From Azadirachta indica (lineage: Eukaryota; Streptophyta; Magnoliopsida; Sapindales; Meliaceae), in the NCBI GenBank assembly GCA_022749755.1, contig CM040443.1:8467744-8531743 (forward strand): a stretch of 64,000 nt of DNA, given 5' to 3'. This document shows positions 1-12,233 of the stretch, one piece after another. Made by a program: the position numbers and the translations under genes. The notes under the pieces were generated by a model. The model saw only the letters and a program-made list of their open reading frames with translations. It ran no database searches and was not told where the DNA came from. The stretch's first letter is position 1. Each line of letters begins with the position of its first letter.

Positions 1-582
1 TATTGAACTTAATTTCGAATCTCTTGACCACGTTCGATGGCTTTATCTAACAGTATCGTGCTTACATCAAATTCCTTTGGCAACATGCAACTATTCAACT
101 ACTGTCACATAAATAATATCTTCCTTTTATCAGATGCTTTAATCTCACTTGATATATTTGTTTAATTCAGATGCTAATTGTTATGAATTCGCGACCGTAA
201 AGAGACCAAAATTCAAGTTAACTTTTATATTTTTAACGGGTGTTATTAGATTATGACTAATATTTAAATATTAAAGTCAAGTTTTAACAAATCTCTTTAA
301 ATAAACGTGGGTTTTGAGAGACCGATTTAAAAATCTCAACATCTAAGACTCAAATAAAAATTAATTAAAATATGGTGAACATATTAGAATTTAAATATAA
401 GGTTTTGATTTGAATATCGTATTAAATTGTTGTAAAATTAAAAATTTTAAATTATTAAACAAGAAATAGCCTACAATAAGACAAGTGACAAAATAATAAA
501 TAAATAAATAATAAGTTATAAAATCAAGTGTGATGATATATACGTTACTGTATATTTATCTTATCACTTATCTTATCACGCT

Positions 583-585
583 TTA

Positions 586-608
<23 letters not shown>
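583..608. repeat. (TA)n microsatellite followed by a T tract
   Basis: About twelve TA units run directly into a run of T. This is a simple repeat with no sign of function. Confidence 0.9.
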
Positions 609-616
<8 letters not shown>

Positions 617-1264
617 TTCGTCGGGAAACTTGATTGTTATAGATATTGTTAAAGGAGTGATCTTAGTACGTTTAATCTACTTATTAGTGAAAAAAGTTCT
701 CAGACATTAATAATTTATAGCCGTCCACGGGGGTGAGCAAATGTCAAAACAAATTATGGATTATTAAGCTTAACCACATACTTATCCAAAATGATTATAA
801 TCACGTCCCATTTCAAAACAAAAGCAACCAATCACCCTATTTTAATCAATTTTATATTGAAAAGTATACATGTGTTAACAAAACTCTTTACAAAATTAAT
901 AAATTATTTAATAATATCATTGCTAAAAAACAATTTGAATTATAAGATTTAACAGAGAGCTCCCATTTTTATATAAATCATAAAAATTGTGTAATATAAC
1001 AGTTGTTCGGTATATTGCAATTTTACGGTAAATTAATAAACACTCGTTTCATTCATCAGCTTCAATTTTGTTGTCGAAGTGTATTGATATCATTTTCATT
1101 TGAAAAGAGAAAATAAAAAAAGAAAATAATTAGCGTGGTGATGTTTAGTTTAGATAAAATGAAGACTACTAGCATTTATCTCAGTTGCTGCCGCTGCTTC
1201 CTTTTGTCAATCTTTTCTTTGAATACACTCATTCAAACTCATGCTGTCATTTCCATTGCGCCTC

Positions 1265-1310
1265 ACTGACTGAGTGACTGACTGACTGACTGACTGACTG
1301 AGTGACTGAT
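1265..1310. repeat. (GACT)n tetranucleotide microsatellite
   Basis: Roughly eleven units of ACTG/GACT, interrupted twice by GAGT. Tetranucleotide arrays of this length are usually length-polymorphic. Confidence 0.9.
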
Positions 1311-1661
1311 GTAATTGCTCCCCATACCAATACCACTTTCCTTCTCTACCATAAACACTTCAAATTTCTACCACTTTCATTACTTTCTTAAAATTTTCTT
1401 ATATTCACGCTTTAATTTTTCCATCTCTGAAGCCAAAAGAAAATCACAATATTTGTTTAACATAAATTGTCACAATAACAACCGAGATTCACGTGTGTGT
1501 TTGTGTGTCTGTGATTAGTAGTTAATAAATAATACTAATAAACAAGTATACAGCTAAATATTTGTACATATTAAAAGATATTTTACAAATTAGTAAGCAT
1601 GTTTTAATGAGGAGGAGAATTGTGGTTGGAATAGTCAACAAATGTGGCTCTTAAACCCCAA

Positions 1662-1694
<33 letters not shown>

Positions 1695-1696
1695 TA
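1662..1696. repeat. (AAT)n trinucleotide microsatellite
   Basis: About eleven near-perfect AAT units in an AT-rich intergenic stretch. Confidence 0.9.
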
Positions 1697-2954
1697 TTAG
1701 ATTAAATAAATTACAAAAAAGAAAAATCGTGCATCGCAGCATGACGGCTACTGTTTACAACACGTGGAAGCAGAGGGAAAGGTGGTCCTAATTAAAACTA
1801 AAATTAAAATTCTTTGCTTCAAAATGTGGCCCCAAATTAACATTCTTCCCTTATTGTTTTGGTAAGACATTTGTTTTGATTCTATAAGCAAAATCAAGAT
1901 ATTAGGGGTTCCTGAGAGATTAAGTTAACTACTACGAGTTGTCATTTGTCAAATTACCATCATGGAAGGCAACTAGATTAGCTTAATTAATTACTCATTA
2001 AGCAGAAGAATTAATTAATTTGTTGTTGGAAATTAGAATTGATAATCATAATTTTGATTTGACAATTAATTACAACAGTTTTCAGCCCATGCTAAGCACA
2101 TGTATGTCCCAAATAATGTGAAGAAAATGTAGGCTTAGCCACCACCTTAACTAATTGGCTTCACATTGACACCCCCTTTAATCACTCCTCATTTCTTGCC
2201 AACCAAGTCTGAAAATTTGCAATCTTTCAAATTTGTACAGAAATTTTTCATTAGAGCGGTAGCACTGCACTGTACCGCATACTATTAATTTTGAATTTAT
2301 GAATTATATTTCTTAATCAACGAGAGAAAGAGGAGGATGGATAAGCCGGGACAACGTGAGTTGTCGCAGGGTACTTTGCCGGCTGTTCGAGAGCCACGTA
2401 TCCGGGCATTAGGACAAAATTTTCAGGGCAGTGCCCTACAAAAGCAGAAACAGTACAAGAACATATTCTTACTCGAAATTTATGCTTGAATTTATTTACC
2501 GTCAACAACTAACCAAAGGTGAAATTTGGGGAAATGGAATGAACCCCAGAAAACGAAATTACATCTCGGGCCTAACCTAATCTCAAAATTAAATATAGGC
2601 TTTTCAGATTCATACTACACTAGTGGTTGCAATTTGAGGTGGCGTGCACTTGTTTTGTTTGTATTATTCTTCTTTTTTTTCTATTTTCATTTTTCACCCC
2701 AATTTCTTAGAACTCCAGATTTTATTTATCATCATTTATTTTAAATACTTTTAATAGTTGAGCATCTTTCATTATAACCTTTATCATCATTATCATGTTC
2801 TTTAATAATCACATCATAATCATTATCAAATCTCTATTCTCTAAAAGTATTTAACTCTTCTTAATCACAGCCATTAGAGGATAAAAATAACCTCAATTAA
2901 ACAAACCCTAAATCTAAATCTAAAATCTCCCCCAAAGCTTCTGTTTTATAAGAT

Positions 2955-3899
2955 ATGGACTTAACTAACCTCCACACAACCAAAAACCCAGATACAGAAA
3001 CTGAGTCCCCACCAAAAATTCTCCCTTCAAATTCTTTCTCTTTCACAAACGGCTCATTTTTCCACCAACCTCCGCCACTACAAATGGTAGTCTCTTACAA
3101 AGAATGTCTGAAAAATCATGCTGCAAGTTTAGGTGGTCATGCTTTGGATGGATGTGGTGAGTTTATGCCTAGTCCCACTGCAACTTCTGACGATCCCACA
3201 TCATTCAAATGCGCCGCCTGCGGCTGCCACCGCAACTTCCACCGCCGAGACCCTTATGAACCCACTGCCTCCAACACCCACTTTCTAGCTCCACCTCCAG
3301 CAGCGGCAGCGACCTTTCAGCGCAGCTCCAGTCCTAGCACAGACCCCAGCACAGCTCCAAGCCCAGAGACAAACTCACCACAGCAACAACCGGTTACATC
3401 ACCAGCTCCTTGTTCTTACTTCTCGTCTGCACCTCACATGCTGTTGGCTTTAAGCACAGGCTACACTGGGCCGTCTGATGATCATCATTATCCTCACCCT
3501 CGCCGTACCGGTTTCAATCAAGTGGTGGGGACGAAGTCAGAGAACCCTTGTGCAAGGAAGAGATCAAGAACGAAGTTTACTCAGGAGCAGAAGGAAAAGA
3601 TGCAGTCTTTTGCGGAAAAGCTGGGTTGGAAGATGAACAGGGCGGAAGAAAAGTTAACGCTGGAGTTTTGCAGCGAAGTTGGTGTTAGTAGACGCGTCTT
3701 CAAGGTTTGGATGCATAATAACAAGAACGCTTTTGGAAAGAAAGAGTTTGGCAATACCACTGCTCCGGATATCAACAAGAATAATGACAGCACTGTCAAC
3801 GGAAGCAGCGGGGTTGGATTTGACATCAATGGTTTCGCAAACAATGACAAGAATCAAAACGAGGAAAGTGTTCTTCTTTCTCCTAAATCTGAAGAATAA
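2955..3899 (+). CDS. Zinc-finger homeodomain (ZF-HD) transcription factor
   Basis: A single-exon gene for a 314-residue nuclear DNA-binding protein. Residues about 48-98 form the plant-specific ZF-HD dimerisation finger: it opens YKECLKNHAA, runs through GGHALDGCGEFMPS, and closes with the paired cysteines and histidines of CAACGCHRNFHRR. A Pro/Ser/Thr-rich linker follows (about 102-160). Residues about 202-262 are the divergent homeodomain, starting RKRSRTKFTQEQ and ending in a recognition helix RRVFKVWMHNNKN, with Met-His where classical homeodomains have Gln-Asn. The intronless structure and domain order are standard for this family. The C-terminal tail is Asn-rich. ZF-HD proteins bind DNA as homo- or heterodimers. 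Next to DUF1666 and eL34 genes, the likely Arabidopsis counterpart is ZFHD1/ZHD11 (At1g69600, from memory); the orthology is inferred from context. Confidence 0.96.
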   Translation: MDLTNLHTTKNPDTETESPPKILPSNSFSFTNGSFFHQPPPLQMVVSYKECLKNHAASLGGHALDGCGEFMPSPTATSDDPTSFKCAACGCHRNFHRRDPYEPTASNTHFLAPPPAAAATFQRSSSPSTDPSTAPSPETNSPQQQPVTSPAPCSYFSSAPHMLLALSTGYTGPSDDHHYPHPRRTGFNQVVGTKSENPCARKRSRTKFTQEQKEKMQSFAEKLGWKMNRAEEKLTLEFCSEVGVSRRVFKVWMHNNKNAFGKKEFGNTTAPDINKNNDSTVNGSSGVGFDINGFANNDKNQNEESVLLSPKSEE

Positions 3900-5293
3900 A
3901 CAAGTATCTAGACTGAAAATGGAAGATCTTGGCTGTTGGGGTGCCTTTTTCTATTTCATAAAGATAATTTTGATGGGGTAATTTATCGTTTACTAATTGT
4001 TCTTAGAGGTGGGGAAGAAGGGAAGAGACGATGATATGAGGATAGAAATTAAATACTTTCTATCATTGTTAATTAACTTAATTATATGCTAATTAATTAG
4101 TATGTCTTCATTTCTGTAAGTAGGTTTGGTAAAAACTTTTCCTTTAATGGCATAATATATAAATATTATATATATTTCATTTTCTCTTTTGCGTAAGTGT
4201 TTATCCTGTCTGTTCAATGGTGTCCACTCTTAGGGCAAGATTCCCCATACTTTTATGTCCAAATTTCTGTAATCTTATCAATATTTGGGGAAGGAGATTG
4301 AGATTTGTTATGATATCGTTTTCATGTGCAAGTCTGACTCTATTCATTTATAAAGCATTTCTACTTTTGCAGATATGTGTAAGTATGGCTCTGATACTGT
4401 TGTTGTTTTTTAATAATATTAGCATGGAGAGTTGCTTTGGCTTTAGAATTGGATTAATGATTAACATGCCTGTATTTTTGTATGTTATCTTCTGTTATCT
4501 GAGCTTTTATGGCAAGCAAGTTTTGCTTAAACGATGTTAGGTGACATAAGCCTTGTGCTTTGAATTCTGCCACCTTTCCTTATTTGGTCGGTTGATTAAA
4601 GCGGCAAGTTTTGTTTTTCTTCTGCTTCTAATAATAAGATAAACCAGATATGCTTTAAATAATTAATTCTGATCAACCACACTTTTTGCCGACTAATTTG
4701 CCACGTGTCAAATTAGTTCCTTCCCATCTCTTAATACGTGGCAGCTTTTCTGAGAAACAGAACCAAAAACTCTTGACACATTCCTTGTTAACAGCAGTTG
4801 GGTTTGGCAGGGCAACCTTTGTTTTTAACTTGTCCTAACTTCTGGTACGAAGAAACAATAATGTCGAGAAAATCGGATTATAGAAAGAAATAAACCCCCA
4901 TTTGCTGTGCTGTGCTGTACTGTCCATCCCTTTCGGCGAAGCCGAAGTCCAATAGTGGGTTGGCCCAATATGGGCGTTTCCCAAACAGGTCCTTCTAGGT
5001 TTGGTAAATTGGATTTCCTTGCGTGTGGGAAAGGAACCTGCACGACTGGCGATTCTATTGACTTGGCGTTGCATGCACCTCCAATTCAGCTACGCAGCTG
5101 CTGCGATGGGGCCGTTTTCAAAGCTATTATAACCTGACATTGCCCTCGTTCTTTACACATTTCATTTTCCGCATCCCCGGTTGGTACGATAAAACAAAGA
5201 CGGACCAGTGGAAAAAAAAAAAAAGAAGATTAATATAAAAGCAAGGAGAGGACTTAGGAGGACGGATTAGCGATCATTTGGTAACGCTATAGC
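3900..5293. other. Convergent intergenic region
   Basis: This lies between the 3' ends of the ZF-HD gene (+) and the TAF1B-like gene (-). Open frames at 4217-4540 and 4825-5137 resemble nothing known and are probably chance. The part from 4870 to 5160 is more GC-rich than the rest. A cluster of stress-type promoter motifs at 4688-4742 is listed separately. Confidence 0.5.
4688..4742. promoter_or_regulatory. Clustered DRE core and two ABRE/G-box motifs
   Basis: Within 55 bases lie GCCGAC (4689-4694, the DRE/CRT core), GCCACGTGTC (4700-4709, a palindromic G-box/ABRE) and TACGTGGC (4735-4742, an ABRE). These are established binding motifs for DREB and bZIP/ABF factors. The location is odd because both flanking genes converge here, so neither start is nearby. 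The motifs may act as a distal element, may serve an unannotated transcript, or may be chance. Confidence 0.35.
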
Positions 5294-8200
5294 TCATATA
5301 TTCAAATTTGATAATCCAATGGGATCATCTGCTAATTGTTCTACTACATTACGATTGGCTTCATCTGCATCATATTCCACTGGATCACTGCAGAACTCAC
5401 AGGTAACACTAGGAGGAGTCAAGTGCAAGCAATGGTTGATTCTTTTTTCCAGCCAAGCTAGTCTCCTTTCAAAACTCAACACTCCCATATGCATAGTCCG
5501 AACGTCGACCTGGGCAATTTTAGCACAAGTACGAAGTAATATGTAATAATCAGCATGGGCAACATATGTGAAGGCACCTTTATCTCTCTTCCTCGTGTAG
5601 TGAAGGTAATCAAGTCTCTTGATATTCACCCTGGGTGGAATGTAACAGAACAGATTATTCTCCATATCTAGTTGCAAACGTTTGATGGCTATATCTATTA
5701 CAGTCTCTGCTGAAGCTTCGTCATTTGCTTCTGATTTTGGATTTTCCTCTGAACTTTGGAAAGAATCACCATTCAAATTTTGTTGGGAAGGATTATCGTC
5801 ATTGAAGCTTTCATAATCAGCGGACAGCCTGGTAGTACACTTTTTCTCTCTTATTCTTTTATTTTCTTGAGAGTGACTGTCAAGAGACATATCATTCCTT
5901 GCCCTCTTTTGGTTAGAAACCTCACATCTCATTCCCAAGTCTTCTGCATCTTCTGATTCCTGAAATTATGGAATGGTTCCAAGTTGACACAAACATTAGA
6001 TAGTGTTATCCCACAGCTCAAGAATTTCCAGACAAGCAGAAATCATTCATATCCTGTGCCCAAGACGTGAGCCCACAGGACATTCAAAACATGATAGACG
6101 GAGAATAAAATTAGCCCAAACTATAAGTAGAATTCAATTGAAAATTACTGTGAATATAAAATCTGACCTACATGCTTAATGGAGAAACCAGGTAAACACA
6201 TGATATGCAGACAAGTACTGAACAAATAATAGCATTAGATGCAGTTTCATAATTTCTTGTCTCAAACAAAGTGAGACTGCAAACTGCACTAATGCACAGA
6301 AGTAACTTCACAAGCAAAAGTATGACTGCAGACCAATGATATGGGCTTCTGTTATACTTCATTGATCCTGGTCACTATTTTACAATTACATCCAACATAT
6401 CAAGAATTTTACTCCAAAATTCTAATAAAGCATATTGTGAATTAGCAAATGCGCCTTCTATCATCAATGTACTATAAAATTGAGTAATTTAACATCTATT
6501 TAATGCAATCATTAATTTTTCCGATGTAGCTTACACAAGCAACATCTAAAATTCTTTCTCAATCACTTGTTCTTAAATAGTGCAGAAAACAATTTAGATA
6601 TCTAATTATAATTCACAGTGCTTCATGCTCTATATGAAACGACTGAAGAAAAGGAGGAAAAAGAGTCCTATTACTAGTTTTTCCAATTCTAGAAAATTGT
6701 GTTATGAATTAATTTTTTCAGCTAACTTAAGACCAGAAAGTAATATTCTTCAGTTACCTAAAACTTTAATGTTACCAACACAGATTTAAGTTAGATGGCC
6801 CATGTTTTCAAAAATTCCAAGATGACTTCAATCCACCAGCCTACGTTTTCCAGTAAAAACTGCAAACTGCATTGAACCTATAATTTATTTACCTTTTCCT
6901 TCTGATAGAAATCCCAAAACTGTTCTATCATCCTTGTTTCCTCATAATCATCATGTGGTGGTTCTACTCCAGCAAAGACCACATCCTTACAGTATTGTAG
7001 ATAAGTAGGTAAGTCCTTGGAAAACTCTGTTCATGCAAGTTAACAAATTTATAACTGCTCACTCTTACAAGAAAACAAATCAACAGCATTTGGAACTGCA
7101 AAACTTTAGAAAGCAGCAAAGTCAGAATTCAATCAGTAATTGTGAGTCTCAATTAAAAGAATTCAATCAGTAATTGTGAGTCTCAATTAAAACTATAACC
7201 AAAGTATTACCGCAAGTGTCACGGATATTGTTGTATCCTGCTTCAAGGTTGTAGAGAAACTCTTCAACATCCAGTTCAGAGTCCTTAAAATTTGATGAAA
7301 CCTCACTGGATTTTTCACTAGAATCACCAGCACTGTTGGAAGGAGAAACAGAACACTCTCCACCATCATCTCTTATTTTGGAACTATGCTCAGGGTCCAA
7401 CTGTTCCCCAAGATCAGATGTTGAGAAGGAAAGCTTGTGATTGGACAAACTCCTCTCCCAGGCCCCAAAACCATTTATATTATAGAGAATTCTTATGGCT
7501 ACAATCAGTATTGACATTATACAGACACGAGTAGGAAGCCTCATCTCATTTGTTGATAACCATAAATCCGGTGCCATCGACCACTCTTGTATTTTTAAGG
7601 CATGCGGAAGAATCTTCTCCACAGGAAGAGATAACTGTTTCAGATAACGAGAGGCTACAGCATAGAAGTTTATTGGAGGTAAATGCAAGCCAATGGATTC
7701 AGCTATGGATGCCGCCATTGATTCCAATTTCTGTACAGGAACAGATTTCGAAGGCCTAAACATAACACTTGGACTTATAGAACAGGCAACTGAAGCCTGC
7801 CCGAAGCGTTTTTCAATTTCAACAAAAGCAGCAAAATATGGAAGTTTTCCTTCAATAGTCCAATTTACAAGATCTGTGGGCAAAATTGCTTCCCTCACAA
7901 CATGGCAAGCTAGAAATGATATGGCTAAAGAAGAGGATAATGGTAGCTTCTGTCGCAACAACCTATACCATATCATTACTGCTCGCTGACCATATAAATT
8001 GCGAGGCTCTTGACTGTATTTACCATGAGGCTTAATATATTGTGATTCTTCTGCAATCAGTCACAAAATATATGCAACAATTAACAAAAATTGCCATAAA
8101 AGAACAGCACAATCGGGTATTTATACAAGAAAACAAATCACATGTAAAACTTAAAACACGTCAATTTTGTCTCTCCCAACATAATGGCAGGGCGAAAACA

Positions 8201-9384
8201 AAATAGAAGAACAGTGTAGAAAAAGTTTAAAAAAAAAAAAAAGAGCACTCATCTTTACTTTTTTTGTTGAAAATTAAGGCAAAAACTTAGGAGGTGAAAA
8301 GAAGCTTGCTCTAAGGGTAAAATCTCGTTATTTGTCAATTTAATAATTATGTCCTTGTTTGTTAAAATTGTATCTATTTATCTATATTTGCAATCTCTAA
8401 GTAATAAACGCAAATGTATAAAATATTCTCTTCAACCAATGGATTTAATTTATTAAGGTCTTTATCCAATGAACAATATATGCTTCCCCTCCTTCTCTCC
8501 CATCAATTGCCTCAACCAAACTCATATTTGGCCATCTCTCCAAATAACTGTAAACAAATTATATCTCAAATAGACTTTAGGTGTGCTTTGGTAGAAAGTG
8601 TTTTTGTTTGAAAGCACTTTATGAGGAAGTCTATATGAAGTATATTTCTTAAAAGCATTTCAAATGTTACGTTGACCTAAAACTCATACCAAAATGTGAG
8701 CAGAAAGCAATACAAAACAGTAGCATATAATATATATGTATACGTATGTATACCTAGTTTTTGACTCTCGGATTCGTTGATGGCCTCATCGGCCCACTCT
8801 TCGCGAAGAACCCCAGTTGTTGCAAGAAATCTCAACCAAATTGACCCTGCCACTCCGCAAATCAAAGGACAAACATTAAACCTTTCAACCAAAGCCTCGC
8901 ACTGTAATTGAATCATCAATTGCACTCCCATCACGTACTTCATCCTCACCTCGAAATGGTAATCCTCATAATCCGCCCGACTCTCTTCCCGGCTCCCGAA
9001 ATCCTCCGGCTCCGTGGGGCCAATCCCATCCTCATAATAAACTTCCTCTCTCTTTACCTTCCCGTGTATGTCCTTTGTAGCAGTGGTGGTGTTTGGTTCT
9101 TCAAATAGGGGAGACCAGAACGAGGATTGTTGAGATATATGTACGAATTGGCTCACCGGCCGTGATTTAGCGACGTGGCGAGTGTTGCTGGTCTGGTAGA
9201 GGGCCGTTCCAGTGCCGGCACCGGTAGCCAAGAAATCCTCCTCCGCTACGCCGGTCTGGATGATCTCTTCGGTCTGGTGATTGCAATTCTTGCAGTAATA
9301 ATATCCGTCCAATCCGTCCACGAATCCCACGTTGCCGCATGCATCGCACGTGAAATTTACAGTCTCGTATTCTTCCATATCCAT
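5294..9384 (-). CDS. TAF1B/Rrn7-like RNA polymerase I initiation factor (CCG/MEE12-like)
   Basis: Four exons read on the minus strand: 9384-8754, 8050-7211, 7026-6893 and 5953-5294, about 754 residues. The N-terminus has a zinc beta-ribbon, C13-x2-C16 ... C31-x2-C34 (FTCDACGNVGF, YYYCKNCNHQ). A TFIIB-like helical stretch follows (CEALVERFNVCPLICGVAGS, exon 1 end). This is the layout of TAF1B/Rrn7, the TFIIB-related subunit of the Pol I selectivity factor. Plant members include Arabidopsis CCG/MEE12 (At2g02955, from memory), a nuclear protein needed in the central cell for pollen-tube guidance. Exon 4 has two possible acceptors seven bases apart; only the downstream one (5953) keeps the frame. 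Introns 1 and 3 are long; intron 2 has a 34-bp tandem duplication. The exon borders are my own reading and not confirmed by transcripts. Confidence 0.88.
7124..7191. repeat. 34-bp perfect tandem duplication in an intron
   Basis: Two adjacent, identical 34-base copies (7124-7157 and 7158-7191), starting AGAATTCAATCAG, sit in intron 2 of the TAF1B-like gene. Identity of the copies implies a recent event. The nearby splice sites at 7026 and 7211 are not disturbed. Confidence 0.9.
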
Positions 9385-10726
9385 TGATCGGTTGATTGGT
9401 GATTCGGTAGAGTGACGAGTTAGAGAAGAGGGGGGTAGGGTTTTGGGTTTTAACGGTCAGGTTTTTGGCGGCGAGGATGTTTGGTTGCTTGGTTAAGCAA
9501 AACCGGATTTATTATTTTCGAGAATATTTACTAACGGGAACGGTGAATTCTGTAACAACTATCGCTGATTGATAAGCATTTTTCTTTTAATAATTATCTA
9601 AATACAAGCTTTATTAAGACCAAAATATAATAGTTTTAAAAGAAAACTGATTTTTGACCAAATTTAGTAGAGTAATTTTTTTTATTTATCTGAGTTGTGT
9701 TTGTTATTTCAAATTGTCAATTGTATTAAGTTTGGGTTAATTTATTTAAAATTAAAATTTTATTTTTTAAATTTAAAATAATATCTTGAAAATACACTTA
9801 TAAAATTATAATATTAATAATTTTAACTAAAACATATGATGGATCCATAAAATATATTCTAATATATATTATTTAAAATTAATTGTACTTAAAAGAAGTA
9901 TTAATTTTTTTCTATCGCTTATTTTTTAAAATTAATCTATTTACTATATAAATCGAGAAATTAAAAAATTTGAAGTTCAATGATACTGATAATAATTTAC
10001 TTAAAAAAAATCAAATGTTAAAATAAATAATTTTCAAATTATTGAAATTAAAATTTAAAATTGATAATAGTTTAAAAATTTACTAATCTTTTTTTATAAT
10101 TCAACTATAATTTAAATAAAACTTTTCTCAATACTCCTTTTTTTCTAATAACATTCTTTCTTATTATTCGTTTGAGAGATAAATTTTTTTTTTTATATAA
10201 ATTGGTATCATATCATTATTCTAAATATTACATAATTTGTTTTTATTAAAAAAAAAACATAATACTGAAGCATCTTTGGTACACCCACTTTAACTACTTA
10301 ATTTTTTTTTTTATATCAATTTTACTAATTTTCAAGATATAACTATAAAATACGACTTTTACTTTTAAATACTACATAAATATAGATTCAAAGTTTATTT
10401 TCAATTTTAAAACTAACAAAATTAAAATAAAAATCCAAAACGTTTAATATTATTGGGCAATTGGCAATTTCATAGCTAAGCCATTATGTGTCGGTCGAGT
10501 ACCATTTTCAATGCATCGACAACAAGCCACGTGAGCCTTTTTGAAAAATCTTTTGGAATGAAAATGTAAATCACAAAAATTTCGCGTGGACACACCATGC
10601 CGGATTGGGAGTTTCAATGAAATTGAAATGTTATATCAATCACAAAAGAATTTTAAAAATCAGTTAACCAACAATTATTTTTCATCTGATATATATAACA
10701 CTTGCAATTGACACGCCAACAATTAT

Positions 10727-10761
10727 TATATATATATATATATAGAGAGAGAGATAGAGAG
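10727..10761. repeat. Compound (TA)n/(GA)n microsatellite
   Basis: A TA run passes directly into GAGAGAGA. Simple repeat in an AT-rich intergenic stretch. Confidence 0.85.
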
Positions 10762-11411
10762 GGGTACTGGTTAATAGTCTTATATTTTTAAACATAATTT
10801 TTATGCTATTTTATGAATTATTAAATTAAAATAACTTTAAAAATTAAAATTAAATTAATATTATTTATTAATCGTTGAATTTATGCATAATAAAAATTAA
10901 ACTTGATCATATAATTAATATACTATATTAAGTATATATATCAAATTTAATCTTAACCATTAAAATATATGTATATCTAAAGACTTATAATTAATGTAAA
11001 AATTTATAGAAAAAAATTCATAATACTTTTCATATACACATATTAAATCAAAAAAGAATTTCAAATAAGAAGAACAATTTTATCAAATTAAATTTAATCA
11101 AATATTAAAGATTTGACTCTTATCGTTTATACAATATGTAATATTTTTTATGTCATAAATACATATATATTAAAAATATAATCACACCATTTTAATTTTA
11201 AATATACACATAAAATAATAATTATGCCAAGCAAAACTATCTGTCAAACAAGTTCTTAAGTATAACATTCATTTTTATCGCTTTTAGAAATGAAAAGTAA
11301 GAGTGTGAGAAGTGATTGTAGGATTTGTTCAAAGGCTATTCCTTTTCCTTTGCTTCCAGCAAACATGTTTTCTTCAACCTTGTAACTGAAGCTTGTTTTA
11401 TCTTTCATTGA

Positions 11412-11620
11412 CTGGGTCGCCTCGCCTCAGAAGGATTCTCTTTCTTCGATCACTACACTGGAGAAATTGGTGGCATTGAAGCTGGCTTTATGTTTTTGGC
11501 TTTAGAAGCACTTCTAAAAGTCAGGAACGAAATTGTCTCCTTTAATTCAATGCCTGGAAGTGCTACGCAATGGCCGTCTCTACTGGTTTTTTATTTTATT
11601 TTTATTTTTTGGATTTTATG
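11412..11620 (+). pseudogene. Possible orphan coding exon, unrecognised
   Basis: An open stretch of about 69 codons follows a plausible acceptor (CCTCAG at 11425-11430). It reads FFDHYTGEIGGIEAGF, then FLALEALLKVRNEI, before turning hydrophobic and stopping at 11618-11620. The composition is protein-like, unlike the surrounding AT-rich DNA. I do not recognise the family and see no partner exons. It may be a decayed gene fragment or a captured exon, or chance. Confidence 0.25.
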
Positions 11621-12089
11621 ACAATAAATAATTTTATAAGAATTTTGTGTTTTGGTTTGATAATTAAGGCGCAATTTATGCTTTGAAGAATAACACCACT
11701 AAAACAAGTCATGGGTCATTTCGCTGTATCACTTGTATTTAATTATTGGTTTATAATTATGGTTTAATAGACTGAAAATGACTGCCAACACATCGATCCA
11801 AACCGTCCAACTCTTGATGAACAAAGTCGGCTGCTATCTGATTATTTGGTGATTGAATTTTAAATATTAAGGTACAAGCATGCTACATGCTCAATCTCAT
11901 ATGGAGTACATATGTTCACGATTACATTTAAATACTAGTTCTTAACAAAACGAAGTAATTATTAATCATTTTTAATACCTAATCATGTTACATTTACGTA
12001 TATTTTCCGTAACGTAGTAAAGATTTTTTTTTGCTCAGAAAATCACTTTTCCCGAATTGGCCTTTTTGGAGGTCGGTCGGTGTCAAATT

Positions 12090-12233
12090 TTAGAAAAAGA
12101 GATCCGTGGTGTTTGGTTCCCAACATGGGGATAAGAATAACCCCAGCCCAGCAGCAAACAGGAAGCCAATCCAAACACCACCGCCCAACTGACCAATTCC
12201 AAATGTCCGAAGGAGAAGCTTTCCTGCAATAAA
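12090..12233 (-). pseudogene. Possible orphan 3' exon of a membrane protein
   Basis: On the minus strand a good acceptor (TATTGCAG) precedes about 47 codons ending in TAA at 12090-12092. It reads KLLLRTFGIGQLGGGVWIGF, then a hydrophobic Leu/Ala/Gly-rich segment. It looks like a transmembrane helix encoded by a terminal exon. No matching upstream exons were recognised, and the promoter side of the DUF1666 gene lies next to it. Family unknown. Confidence 0.22.

Larger units (their letters stand above)
1..2954. other. Intergenic, upstream of the ZF-HD gene
   Basis: No convincing gene is seen. The open frames here are short, low in complexity and resemble no family I know. The stretch is AT-rich and holds three microsatellites, listed separately. 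The last few hundred bases, pyrimidine-rich and then CTAAATCTAAATCT-like, are the likely promoter and 5' leader of the ZF-HD gene that starts at 2955. Confidence 0.6.

Noticed and set aside
3581..3981. Overlapping frames inside the ZF-HD exon on both strands
   Set aside because: They are out-of-frame readings of the homeodomain-coding sequence.
4825..5137. GC-richer stretch with frames on both strands
   Set aside because: No recognisable protein; kept only as part of the regulatory-motif finding.
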